From the NCBI RefSeq assembly GCF_040183065.1, contig NC_091131.1, positions 14,274,800-14,338,799 of the forward strand: a stretch of 64,000 bases of DNA. The letters run 5' to 3'. The translations under genes and the position numbers were made by a program. How positions within the stretch are numbered: position 1 is the first letter of the stretch; every line of letters begins with the position of its first letter. Below the pieces are notes generated by a model. That model searched no databases, was not told the DNA's origin, and saw nothing but the letters and a program-made list of their open reading frames with translations. This DNA is from Periplaneta americana (lineage: Eukaryota > Arthropoda > Insecta > Blattodea > Blattidae). Below are positions 8,586 to 17,650 of this stretch, one piece after another.

Positions 8586-11313
8586 GGTATATGTATACGT
8601 TAGAAACACAAAAAATTATGAAAAATGGCATTTTTTGAAACAGTATGTTTTGGATGCAGCATTTCTTCTTCTTTCATTTGCTGGTTTGCATATTTAATTC
8701 TGACTGGTAGTTTTGTAGATAATGGCACTTTTCTATGATAGTAACAAATGGTTACACCCCCTTTTATCTGTCAAAATGTCAGATTTTTTTCCTGAAATAC
8801 TAAGCCATTTTTACCCATTTCAAAGTACTCTGGAATTTCTAATAGTTCACAAATAACTCATAGATAGCGATAGTGCACAGTTCTAGCCTTCCTGCCATCT
8901 ATGAACAGAAATTATAAATAAAACAGCAGAAAGAAAAGTTGTTTATGTACAAGTTTCATACACGTGGTTACACAGGTTATGAGTATTATTTCCAGCTGTT
9001 TGTGCCTTTAGTTTCAGTTTAGTGTTCTCTTTGCATATTTATTTTAGTGTTAGTTATTATAGTGCGTTTAGTTTAGTGTTATTTTATAGTGCTGTGTGGC
9101 AGTGATGGCTAACAAACGTAATACAAGCAGGAAGAAGCAAAGGAAATTTTATGGGAAGAAGAAGGAAACAAATGTAACTACAGATAGACATTGTCCACCA
9201 TCAAGTGAACACACAGAACATTATGGCTTTATTCTTTTTGATGTTAGATATTTAACAAAATTAATTTTACTACTGGCTTGTCCAGAATGTCTTATGGTGG
9301 GTTCAGTTTCATTATGTTTGAATAGTGGCAAGAGAAATGGTTTGGCAGTATGTGTGAAACTAGCTTGTTCAGCCTGTGGGTATAATTCTGATGAATTATT
9401 CTCAAGCCACAAAGTTTCAAAATATTTTGAAATAAACAGGAGAATTGTCTATGCGAGCCGAGAAATTGGTTGTGGCTATAGTGAACTGAACAGGTTATGT
9501 TACCTTCTGGGCTTGCCATGTGGCCTCAGTAAAAATTCTTATCAGGGTCATATCAAGTATGTAAACAAAGTGGTAACACAGCTTGCTTATGATACAATGA
9601 ATGATGCTGCTAATGAAGTACGTGAAAATAATGGTAGCAATGAATGTGCAGTGTCAGTTGATGGAACGTGGCAACGGAGGGGATTTTCTTCTTTGTCGGG
9701 TGTTGTGACAGCCATGTCAGTAAAAACTGGTAAAGTTCTCGATGTGGAGGTAATGTCCAAAAGCTGCATGTCTTGCAGAATGCATGCTAAGGAAGACAAA
9801 AAGTCACCTTCATATCAGACTTGGCTAGCAGACCATGTACCAGTATGCTCCTGTAACTACAAGGGATCTTCACCTAACATGGAACCTGTTGGGGCAGGTA
9901 GGCTCTTTTTGAGGTCAGTCCAAAATAGAGGATTACTTTATACTCAATATTTAGGAGATGGCGACTCAAAAAGTTTCAAAACTGTATCTGAACTTGACCC
10001 ATATGATGGGAAAGAGATTGTGAAATTAGAATGTGTGGGGCATTACCAAAAGCGTTTAGGCAAAGGTCTTAGGCAATTAGTTAAGACCAAAAAGATCGGT
10101 GGAAAGGGGAAACTGACTCAAGCCCTCATAGACAAACTTCAAAATTACTTTGGTATTGCCCTCAGGTCTAACACAGAAAGTGTAGAAAAAATGAAAAGAG
10201 CTATCTGGGCCTCTATGTTCCATGTCGCAGCAAATGACAGCCAGCCACTTCATGCAAAGTGTCCACTTGGTGAAGACAGTTGGTGCACTTATCAAGTGGC
10301 CAAAGCAAAAGGCATCCCTTACAAGCATGAAGGTCCTGGTATTCCCATTGCAGTGATTAGACAAATGAAACCGGTCTACGAAAGACTGACGGACGATAAA
10401 ATGTTGCAGAAGTGCCTGCATGGGAAGACCCAGAACATTAACGAGTCCTTCAATGGGATGATCTGGAAAAGGTGTCCAAAAGAAACCTATGTGGGACATG
10501 CAACACTGAATTTGTGTGTAATGGATGCAGTGTGCCACTACAACCGTGGTCCTGAAGTGGAGCTGGACATCCTAAGGAAGATGGGAATTGAACCTGGACT
10601 GAACACAACTACGGGCGTATCTTCTTCGAAGGTTGTAAAGGATATAATGAAGAGAAATCAGGCTACACCAGAAGCAAGAAGCAGAAGAAGATACCTGAGA
10701 GGAAGAAAAAAAATGAAGGTGGATCGCGAGACTACTTCTGAGGGTATAACGTATGAAGCAGGAGGATTTTGACAGCCTAACTTTCAACTGCCGTTTCCCG
10801 TAAGTACAGTTTCTTGACATATTGGCTTAAGGAAAACATCATATCTCATCCAAGAAAAAAGATAGACGTATGATTCTGGTATCATTTTGAAGCTTGGAAT
10901 GTAATCTAGTGCATGAATCAAATAAAAATTTGATCTACACGTTCACAGTCCCATTAAAAATTTTTTTCTTCAAGGTTGCATACTTTTTTTGTCTAATATT
11001 TTACAAAATTTAAGATATTTATGGTAAATTACAGCAAAATGTTATTCAAAGTTTATTCAGGCACTAGACAAACATTTTTCCTATAAAACAGTGAAGGAAT
11101 TTTGAAAATAGCTTCATTAGGAAAGAGGATATCATGTTTACCGTTTTATTAAATTTTTTAAACAAAAAAAAATATTATTATAAACAATTTCAAAGAACAA
11201 TTGTTTAAAAATAGTTAAATCTCTTAATAACAATGTATTCTTGTAGCTAAAAATATTGAGAGCCCTAAATATTGCCTAATTTAAATTTTCACCCCCTAAT
11301 GTATACATATACC
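8586..11313 (+). mobile_element. Complete Kolobok-type DNA transposon, 2728 bp
   Basis: The 18-bp terminal inverted repeats GGTATATGTATACGTTAG (8586-8603) and GGTATATGTATACATTAG (reverse complement of 11296-11313) differ at one base. Both ends are flanked by TTAA. A single intact transposase frame lies inside, on plus, with about 0.5 kb of non-coding sequence on each side. TTAA duplications are typical of piggyBac and Kolobok; the protein is not piggyBac-like, so Kolobok is favoured. It inserted into a Jockey-like LINE. Intact frame and near-perfect ends suggest a fairly recent insertion. Confidence 0.85.
9105..10772 (+). CDS. Mutator-like/Kolobok-type DDE transposase, 555 aa
   Basis: A single uninterrupted 555-residue frame. 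I chose the ATG at 9105 (MANKRNTSRKKQ); the in-frame codon at 9096 is GTG and is unlikely as a eukaryotic start. Residue positions from this start: a basic N-terminus (about 1-20); paired cysteines C59/C62 and C88/C91, probably a zinc ribbon; VSVDGTWQRRGFSS with Asp186; a Cys-rich insert (C221, C224, C248, C250); YLGDGDSKSF with Asp285/Asp287; HGKTQNINESFNGMIW with Glu447; a basic tail RSRRRYLRGRKK near 525-537, likely a nuclear signal. The Asp-Asp-Glu order fits a catalytic DDE triad. The family is the one annotated in many arthropods as Mutator-like transposase domain proteins. The enzyme would cut and move the 8586-11313 element in the nucleus. No intron, frameshift or stop is seen, so it could still be active. 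Family call is strong; assignment to Kolobok is inferred from TTAA. Confidence 0.9.
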   Translation: MANKRNTSRKKQRKFYGKKKETNVTTDRHCPPSSEHTEHYGFILFDVRYLTKLILLLACPECLMVGSVSLCLNSGKRNGLAVCVKLACSACGYNSDELFSSHKVSKYFEINRRIVYASREIGCGYSELNRLCYLLGLPCGLSKNSYQGHIKYVNKVVTQLAYDTMNDAANEVRENNGSNECAVSVDGTWQRRGFSSLSGVVTAMSVKTGKVLDVEVMSKSCMSCRMHAKEDKKSPSYQTWLADHVPVCSCNYKGSSPNMEPVGAGRLFLRSVQNRGLLYTQYLGDGDSKSFKTVSELDPYDGKEIVKLECVGHYQKRLGKGLRQLVKTKKIGGKGKLTQALIDKLQNYFGIALRSNTESVEKMKRAIWASMFHVAANDSQPLHAKCPLGEDSWCTYQVAKAKGIPYKHEGPGIPIAVIRQMKPVYERLTDDKMLQKCLHGKTQNINESFNGMIWKRCPKETYVGHATLNLCVMDAVCHYNRGPEVELDILRKMGIEPGLNTTTGVSSSKVVKDIMKRNQATPEARSRRRYLRGRKKMKVDRETTSEGITYEAGGF

Positions 11314-11317
11314 TTAA
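11314..11317. repeat. TTAA target-site duplication, right
   Basis: Matches TTAA at 8582-8585; the LINE frame continues from 11318. Confidence 0.85.
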
Positions 11318-11907
11318 TTCGGCTGTAAAATATCTCGGCGTTTATCTTGATAGAAGACTGACTTACAGACAACATATAAATTTAATCAGAGACAGAGCGT
11401 TTCAACTTTTCATGCTGCTGTATCCTCTTTTCAAAAGCCGCATCTCTCTTAAAGTCAAAGTTTTATTATACACTTGTCTGATCCGTTCATATATGTTATA
11501 TGCTTGTGAAATTTGGTCAAATACTCATATACGTCATATTAAAAGACTGGATGGAATACAAAGATCAGTATGTAGGACAATCACGGGAGCAGACTATGAC
11601 ATCACTAACTCTCAACTGTATGAGTCACTAAATATAATGTTATTTGGTGATTATATTCAAAATGCCTGAACCAAATTTATGAAATCTCTAAGAACACATC
11701 CAAATCCATTGCTCAATAGTTTAGTAATTTCTCGTGTTTAATGGATGAGTGATTTCTTGTAAAACACTTCACTCTTGGTGAAAGTGTTTGAATGTAAATT
11801 GTATTTTTTATACTGAATCATGTATATGTTACATACATCGTGTAAAAGGCGTGGGTCCATTTTGCGACCTGGTACTTAAATAAATATACAGTTCTGAAAA
11901 AAAAAAT
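11318..11907 (+). pseudogene. Jockey-like LINE (family C) reverse transcriptase, 3' part and tail
   Basis: Continues the frame broken at 8585: SAVKYLGVYLDRRLTYRQH, then LYTCLIRSYMLYACEIWSN and LDGIQRSVCRTITGADYD, ending with a stop at 11669. These are the thumb and post-RT parts of Jockey-type LINEs. About 230 bp of decayed 3' sequence follows, then AATAAATATACAG and a poly(A) run at 11898-11907. That poly(A) marks the element's 3' end. Confidence 0.85.
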
Positions 11908-12243
11908 TGGGGAGTAAAAAGGGATGTAAGAAAGAACAAAGGTGAGAAGAAAATAGAGAAGAGCTGAGAAAAAAGTAGCAAAGCCAAGCACAAAGAAAAA
12001 GATGAGATACTACAGTGCATGAGGATTAAGTTGGCGTGATTTCTACTGTCCTTGTCTGAGGTCCTTGTCTACCGACTGCCACCAGATGTGACGGGCAAGC
12101 GGTTTCCTTTTGTACAATTCTTGGAATGCCCTTTCTCCTCCCTTCTCCCATCACACTTTTGCAAACCCAATTAGTGGATCTCTCAGTGGCGTCTCGGGGT
12201 TGTTCGAGTTCATTAGTTAGTAGTATCTTGTGAATAGTGAAGT
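11908..12243. other. Unassigned spacer
   Basis: Purine-rich start, then mixed sequence. No feature recognised before the SINE target duplication at 12244. Confidence 0.4.
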
Positions 12244-12256
12244 GAGTTTGTATCTT

Positions 12257-12508
12257 TTTTTTATTGGGTTATTTTACGACGCTAAATCAACATCTCAGGT
12301 TATTTAGCGTCTGAATGAAATTAAAGTGATAATGCCGGTGAAATGAGTCCGGGGTCCACCACCGAAAGTTACCCAGCATTTGCTCGTATTGGGTTGAGGG
12401 AAAACCTCGAAAAAACCTCAACCAGGTAACTTGCCCCGACCGGGATTCGAACCCGGGCCACCTAGTTTCGCGGCCAGACGCGCTGACCGTTACTCCACAG
12501 GTGTGGAC
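12257..12508 (-). mobile_element. tRNA-derived SINE family 1, copy 2
   Basis: Same head (GGGTTCGAATCCCGG B box), body and A-rich tail as the copy at 3031-3293. A perfect 13-bp target duplication GAGTTTGTATCTT flanks it (12244-12256, 12509-12521). Confidence 0.95.
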
Positions 12509-12648
12509 GAGTTTGTATCTTGTTGTACCAATTTAATATAATATAATATAATTCACAAATTAAAATGTTTTCGGAGATACATGGTTTCACTGTTACCTTA
12601 AATATTGTAATGAGTGTTGTGCTCTTGTATTTAATAATAATGGTAGGC

Positions 12649-12990
12649 AATATGGGAAAACGCGGGAAAGCCTTGAAGTCGGACGGTATGAACATGGTTA
12701 TTAATGCACATAAATTCTTTACTGGAGAATATGAGGCACTGAAATGCGGAAAACAAACAATATCTGTGCTGATTTTTATCGAAAGTACTGCTGCAGCGAC
12801 ACATATATCATCTCGTGGTGTTAACAGGATTAAAATAGAAAAAAAAAAAAAACAAAAACAAAAACAAAACAAAAAAAAACAAAAAAAAAACCAAAAAACC
12901 AAAAGGAAGCGCTAGAAAGCGGAAGCGGAAGTGGAAGTGTGCTGCGAACTCCAGGAAAGAAACGCCCGAACAGGACTCTTAAAAAACGTG
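12649..12990 (+). pseudogene. Decayed N-terminal HTH region of a transposase-like protein
   Basis: The frame starts MGKRGKALKSDGMNMV and contains a possible helix-turn-helix stretch (STAAATHISSRGVNRIKIE). A poly(A)-like tract at 12840-12890 interrupts it. In another frame, LRTPGKKRPNRTLKKR follows; TPGKKRP after an HTH is a pattern I associate with N-terminal parts of Tc1/mariner-type proteins in insects. The reading frame is broken by the A-rich insert, and no DDE domain follows. It could also be an old host exon. Low to moderate confidence. Confidence 0.35.
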
Positions 12991-13368
12991 TGTAACAGGT
13001 TAAAAATGAGCGCACTTGCAAAAGTGACGAAAGAAAATTGGAGGAAGGCCTGTGAACGCATAGAAAAAGTTGAAAAGTTTTATTGGGCGAAGGATGGACT
13101 TGTAAATGGAAATTTATTATTCGTTCGTAATCAATTTGGACGACACGGACACGGACGAACTTTCTGGTGGAGTGGAGTCAGAATTTGAAGAGGAAGAGAA
13201 TGCCGCCACTGGTAACTTGTGGTCGTTTGAAGGAGTGTCGACCATCATAAATGAGGGTAGAGAGAGATGGTGAGCATTCTCTCTCTTTCTAAAAGGGACT
13301 AGACAAGTAAATCCTCATGGACTGTAGGGAAGAAAGCAAGAAACAAATTAATGGAAGGTGGTACGTGC
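12990..13368 (-). other. Presumed start of Dbx intron after the homeobox exon
   Basis: On the minus strand this is sequence downstream of the homeobox exon. Plus-strand frames here lack known domains. The next homeodomain exon (WFQNRR motif) was looked for and not found to the left. Confidence 0.4.
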
Positions 13369-13622
13369 CTGAGAGTCCTTGAGGCCGAGCTTCTCCGCCA
13401 GCTTCTTGCGGTCCGGCTTGGAGATGTACTTCTGGATCTGGAACCTCTTCTCCAGGCCCTTCCTCTGCAGGTCGGAGAACACTGCGCGGCGCATCATGCC
13501 CCTTCTGGGTTTGCCCCGCGAGCTGTTGGCCCACGGGAAGGTGCCGGGTAGCGGGAACACGGCCGTCGGAGCGCCCGAACTGCCCCCTGGTCCTCCGGAA
13601 CCTCCGGAATTGGGCGTGGAGA
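13369..13622 (-). CDS. Dbx: Dbx-type homeobox gene, exon with homeodomain residues 1-44
   Basis: Minus-strand exon of 254 bp. It starts after an acceptor reading TTGCTGCAG and begins with two bases completing a split codon. Order: a Gly/Ser-rich linker; the pre-homeobox motif FPLPGTFPW; RGKPRRGMMRRAVFSD; then RFQIQKYISKPDRKKLAEK and LGLKDSQ. Counting from the Gly of GMMRRAV as homeodomain position 1 places Leu16, Phe20 and Leu40 at their conserved core sites and ends at Gln44. The combination PLPGTFPW plus RGKPRRGM plus QKYISKPDRKKLA is characteristic of Dbx, a homeodomain repressor in nerve cord and brain patterning. The exon ends at the common 44/45 homeodomain intron site. The donor reads CAG/GCACGT, a GC and not a GT donor. 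GC content is clearly higher than the surroundings. Confidence 0.9.
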
Positions 13623-13745
13623 CTGCAGCAACCAAGCAGACAAGCCAAGTGAAGCCACAGATCTGGTTACAAACTAAAACACGGATGGATATCAACAGTA
13701 CGGCATTCCTGGCCATGACTTTCTTAGAGCAATATTGCCACTGGT

Positions 13746-14245
13746 GTTTTGTATACAAGCTCTCGTTACGTTGGTATAAGGGGAACCACCCCTTATAGTG
13801 GGGGAGCAATTAGACAAAATTAGTAACTTTTCTTCTATTTAACAGATTTGTATGAAATTTTACAAAACAGTTACAAGCAACATATATGTTTTGTATACAA
13901 GTTCTGATTACGTTGGTATAAGGAGAACTACCCCTTTTAGGGGGCACAATTAGACAAAATTAGTAACTTTTCTCCTATTTAACAAATTTTTATGAAATTT
14001 TACAAAGTAGTTACAGGTAGCATGTATGTTTTGTATACAAGCTCTCATTACGTTGGTCTAAGTGTAACTACCCCTTGTAAGGGGGGCGCAATTGGACAAA
14101 ATTAGTAACTTTTGTCCTATCTAACAGATTTTTATGAAATTTTATACAGTACTTACACTTAGTACATTTGTTTTGTATACAAACTCTGTTTACGTTGGCA
14201 TGAACAGAAGTGCCCCTTACAGGGGGATGCATTTAGATAAAATCT
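13746..14245. repeat. About 141-bp tandem repeat, 3.5 copies, with CCCCTT hairpin
   Basis: TTTTGTATACAA starts near 13746, 13889, 14029 and 14170 (spacing 143, 140, 141). Each unit has a C-run/G-run hairpin (ACCCCTT..AGGGGG) followed by AAATTAGTAACTTTT and ATGAAATTTTA. The units have diverged, but the hairpin remains in all. Confidence 0.9.
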
Positions 14246-15215
14246 TATGGGGGGGGAAATGTAACATTTTAGGTACTGTTGCACCTTTTGGACACTCGGG
14301 AAGCTTATTTGGTACATAATTAACAAGCTGTCAGCTTGAATTCCCTGAATTATACTGCGTAAGCAGATTCGGCTCACAGATATTGAAATAACTGCAACCG
14401 AGAAAAATGCCACTATTGCACCTCGAAAGAATAGTGCTCATAAATTATTACTTCCGCAAATCTGCGCACCTTAAGACTAGATTTAAAATAGAGGTAAATA
14501 GTGGAGGAAGTGAAAAAAAAATCATTTTTTGGACGAACCAAAGGGTTTTTTTTTTCTCTACCTTAGCAAAGTCTGCACTCAATGGTTATATTTATATTTT
14601 GTCCCTTGTCCATTCATGCTAATTTTACATACTATAATAACATTAAATGTAACACAAACAAACAGTGTTACATACTCAAAGAACTACTCGACACGTTGGT
14701 ACCAAATATGAATGGAAACGACCAGTTACAACAGAGTTACAGCACAAGGAAAACGGCAGACTCGCGGCGTTTGCTGAGTAAGAATGCTGGGTGGCGAAAT
14801 GTGGCATGTTACCGGCTTCTTATCTCGCTATGCAGCCACCTCCGCTGATTAAGATTATCAATTCAGTGTTACTCAGTTATATAGAAAAAATAATTTAAGG
14901 GTTTAATTTCATTTTTTTACATGTCATTTTTCTGTATTTGTCCTCCTAAATATGGATTTTAGACCACTGTGTGGCGGTGAGACAAAACGTTTGAGCATGA
15001 AGTGTACATCTCTCCAAACAAAAATTGACAGAGTATGCAAGTAAATTGTATATTCGAATTTAAGTAGCAAAATGCAATACATACACTACTTTCTTTGTCT
15101 ATATAGTGTATTTTATTCTGTATTAAAGTATAAGTTATGGGGTGTAAAATTTATAGGCAGTACATATCGCTCTACTAAACAAAATATCTAGTGAAATTTA
15201 ATCATATCTTATAAT
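14246..15215. other. Unassigned intronic sequence
   Basis: Short frames only; no element boundary recognised. Confidence 0.4.
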
Positions 15216-15749
15216 TTTTTATGCTCGACCATGCCGAAATGTAGTAATTATAAACCTGGTAGCACCCTTTAATGGACCTCATTAAAGTACACCTATTCAT
15301 TAAACTTCAGGTGTTCCACCAATCAGAAAACACCATTGTAGCAATATGAAAGCCCAAGTATCGATTATTCTCGGATATGCAATCGAAAGACAACTACCGA
15401 AACGTCACGGAGGCTGGAAATCCAATACTGTCGCAGAAGGTTATGTTCTGTTACTATAATAATAATTGTGTTAATAGTAAATAATATTCAAATAAATTCA
15501 ATTTGTCATCTCGTTTTTCAATGTCTAAATCAATTTCAAGGTTATATCAAGATTAATGTTTATTTTACTCTCTAGATTATATCAAGGTCAATGACATTTG
15601 TTTCTCGGAAAAAATCAATGCTTTCGCGTCTGCGCACATCTCACAATTTATGAGATATTGCACAAGGTCAGTTCCGCTCCCCAGTCAAATAAGAATAACA
15701 TGAATACTTATGAATAATTCAAAGTTAGAAATATGGTCGAGCATAAAAA
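15216..15749. mobile_element. Possible MITE with 17-bp inverted ends
   Basis: ATGGTCGAGCATAAAAA at 15733-15749 is the perfect inverse of the sequence at about 15217-15233. The 534-bp interval has no coding frame. No clear target duplication was identified, and the right end touches the palindrome at 15764, so true borders are uncertain. Confidence 0.4.
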
Positions 15750-15763
15750 GTTGTATGAAATTT

Positions 15764-15861
15764 GCCTATAATGGAAATTAAGACGCTCGTATGAAAATTA
15801 TGAAACTCGCTTGCGCTCGTTTCATAAACATACTCGCGTCTTAATTACTACCATTATAGGC
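15764..15861. repeat. 98-bp imperfect palindrome
   Basis: GCCTATAATGG, ATTAAGACGC, GTATG and TATGAAACTCGC each reappear inverted on the other side of a centre at about 15812. It can form a long hairpin. It is probably the fold-back end of a transposon. Confidence 0.85.
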
Positions 15862-16285
15862 TCGTTGCATAATGTACTAATTTTTAATTTGTAAAATACA
15901 ATATTTTTAAGATAGATAGTAGTGCCATTATTTGTTTACATTTCGACTGAAAGTAAATTTTATTTGCCAGTGACTTTGCATTCAACACCTAATACATACC
16001 AATACACAATAGAGTAACAAACGACTGTTTCATGCCGAGAAAAATAACCTAAATAATGGCTGTCTATTCTCTTTTCCAAAAACATTAGACTCACAGAACA
16101 TACTTTTATTTTCTGAGAAAACCTTGACAGCTACAGAAAAACAACATTTGGCAAGTTTCTTATGTTATTCATGCTCTACCAGTATTTTTTTTTTTTGGTA
16201 GTTTGTATAGGCTACTCAACCTATATATCGAATATTTCTATGACCATTTTACCAAGCCAAATAGATAGGGGTGGAGCCAGAGTGA
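15862..16285. other. Unassigned intronic sequence
   Basis: Contains a T-run near 16186-16197 and nothing else recognised. Confidence 0.4.
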
Positions 16286-16289
16286 ATTG

Positions 16290-16385
16290 TACTGGCAGCT
16301 GCAACTCAAAGACACTTATGCGGCACTTCGATTGGATAGTTCTCGACCATCCGTCATACAGTCCGAATCTGGTCAATTTTTGAAA
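16290..16385 (+). pseudogene. Mariner transposase scrap
   Basis: The frame reads LMRHFDWIVLDHPSYSPNLVNF then a stop, close to the mariner block (F-x-W-x-x-x-x-H-P-P-Y-S-P-D-L) around the last catalytic Asp. Here that Asp is Asn, and the rest of the transposase is absent, so it is inactive. Confidence 0.5.
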
Positions 16386-16680
16386 GGTTAAGTTCACCAA
16401 CTGACAACACAAAATATACCTACAATAGCTTAGGTAAATTGTAATACCGATTCAAAAATACCTATATTAAGAAACACTTTGAAATTTCAATTGGCATCCG
16501 TATATTTTTATACTTAAATATGAAAGAGCATTCAGTTTTTTTATACAACTCGTTCATTTGTTTTCGCATCTTTTGTTTTCCATCGTCGCAACGACTGAGA
16601 CTGTTTCATTGCTATGCGCAGAAGCTCTGTGAAGTGTGTCGCCTTCGTACTTGACGGTTGCTATAGGCTAGTGCTCTCAC

Positions 16681-16833
16681 CTGTGAGGTACGGATGGCGG
16701 CAAGCCAGCAGCGTGTGCAGGTGGGGGTTGAACATCGCGGCCGCCGGCCTGGGGATGGGTTTGGCGATGCTGGTCCCCGACCCGATGCCCGCGTAGCCGA
16801 ACAGAGGTGGCCCATTGGCGTGCAGGAGGGGGT
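16681..16833 (-). CDS. Dbx: Dbx-type homeobox gene, upstream coding exon
   Basis: Minus-strand exon of 153 bp, GC-rich against an AT-rich background. It follows an acceptor reading CTGTTGCAG and ends in a textbook donor ACAG/GTGAGAG. It begins with two bases of a split codon and ends with one (phase 1), exactly complementing the exon at 13369-13622, which begins with two. The peptide includes GPPLFGYAGIGS, SIAKPIPRPAAAM and HLHTLLACRHPYLT. The SIAKPIPRP and CRHPYL pieces are what I recall from arthropod Dbx proteins upstream of the homeodomain; this is memory, not a search. No start codon lies in this exon, so at least one more 5' exon is expected to the right. Confidence 0.75.
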
Positions 16834-16964
16834 CTGCAACAGTCGCATCACTAGAGATAAAAATAATCTGCGTCACCAATATGACACAGGATACTAGTTA
16901 CTCGTGCGTTTTAAGCTATGATTCATTTCATGTTAAGAACAATATTCCGACTTGTAGTTTATTT

Positions 16965-17460
16965 ATTTAAGTAGGTTATTTTACGACGCTTTATCAACAT
17001 CTTAGGTTATTTAGCCTCTGAATGAGATGAAGGTGATAATGCCGGTGAAATGAGTCCTGGGTCCAGCACCGATAGTTACCCAGCATTTGCTCGTATTGGG
17101 TTGAGGGAAAACCCCAGAAAAAACCTCAACCAGGTAACTTGCCCCGACCGATTATTGCTATAACTATAATGATTGTTGATAATAATATAATTATGATAAT
17201 AGAATATCTTGTTAATATAATTATTTATCTTGTTTATACAAACTTTTTGATTGGAAGTCAAATATACTATTGATTTATTGATTATTAATTATTTTATTGG
17301 AATTTTTTATTAAATTATTATTTGTTTGTAATTATGATGAAATTAGTAATTTTTTATTTATTTTATTCAATTTTTGTTAAAATTTTAAAAGGAACGAATC
17401 GAACCTGGGTCACCTGGTTTCGCGTCTAGACGCTCTAACCGCTACTCCACAGGTATGGAC
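16965..17460 (-). mobile_element. tRNA-derived SINE family 1, copy 3, interrupted
   Basis: Body at 16965-17150 and tRNA head at 17391-17460 are separated by 240 bp of very AT-rich sequence. A 20-bp target duplication with one mismatch (TTCCGACTTGTAGTTTATTT at 16945, TTCCGGCTTGTAGTTTATTT at 17461) encloses the whole, so the AT-rich piece entered after the SINE. Confidence 0.92.
17151..17390 (-). other. Possible mitochondrial DNA insert (NUMT) inside the SINE
   Basis: Read on the minus strand it contains TTTGACTTCCAATCAAA (about 17246-17262): a perfect 5-bp stem around a CTTCCAA loop, the anticodon arm of insect mitochondrial tRNA-Gly(UCC). It is preceded by AGTATA and followed by a T-arm-like TTGT..ACAA. 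Just after, a frame opens for about 25 codons under the invertebrate mitochondrial code (ATA as Met, AGA as Ser), very hydrophobic, where nad3 would start. The part before the tRNA-like arm does not look like the end of cox3, so the insert may be rearranged. Plausible but unproven. Confidence 0.4.
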
Positions 17461-17650
17461 TTCCGGCTTGTAGTTTATTTTCTTTAAGTATCGCCCAAAA
17501 GAACATACAAATGCAATCATAATGGATCATTGCACAGATATGTAAGAAAATACTTTCTTTTATGAACTGGACAAAATGGGATGGAATTTTTTAATCCAAA
17601 AAAGTAAGTTATCTGGTTTATTTAATAAATTCTACTGTTGAAGTAGATTT
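17461..17650. other. Unassigned spacer
   Basis: Starts with the SINE target duplication; nothing else recognised. Confidence 0.4.

Larger units (their letters stand above)
13623..16680 (-). other. Dbx intron, 3058 bp
   Basis: Bounded on the minus strand by a consensus donor ACAG/GTGAGA at 16681/16680 and the acceptor TGCAG at 13623. It holds a 141-bp tandem repeat, a large palindrome and a mariner scrap. Both flanking exons are in phase 1, so the splice keeps the frame. Confidence 0.75.

Noticed and set aside
8586..11313. piggyBac as identity of the TTAA element
   Set aside because: The protein has the DGTWQRRG, GDGDSK and NESFNG blocks of the Mutator-like/Kolobok type and lacks piggyBac features.
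1..13368. Remaining homeodomain exon of Dbx (WFQNRR)
   Set aside because: Searched by eye on the minus strand; no matching sequence found.
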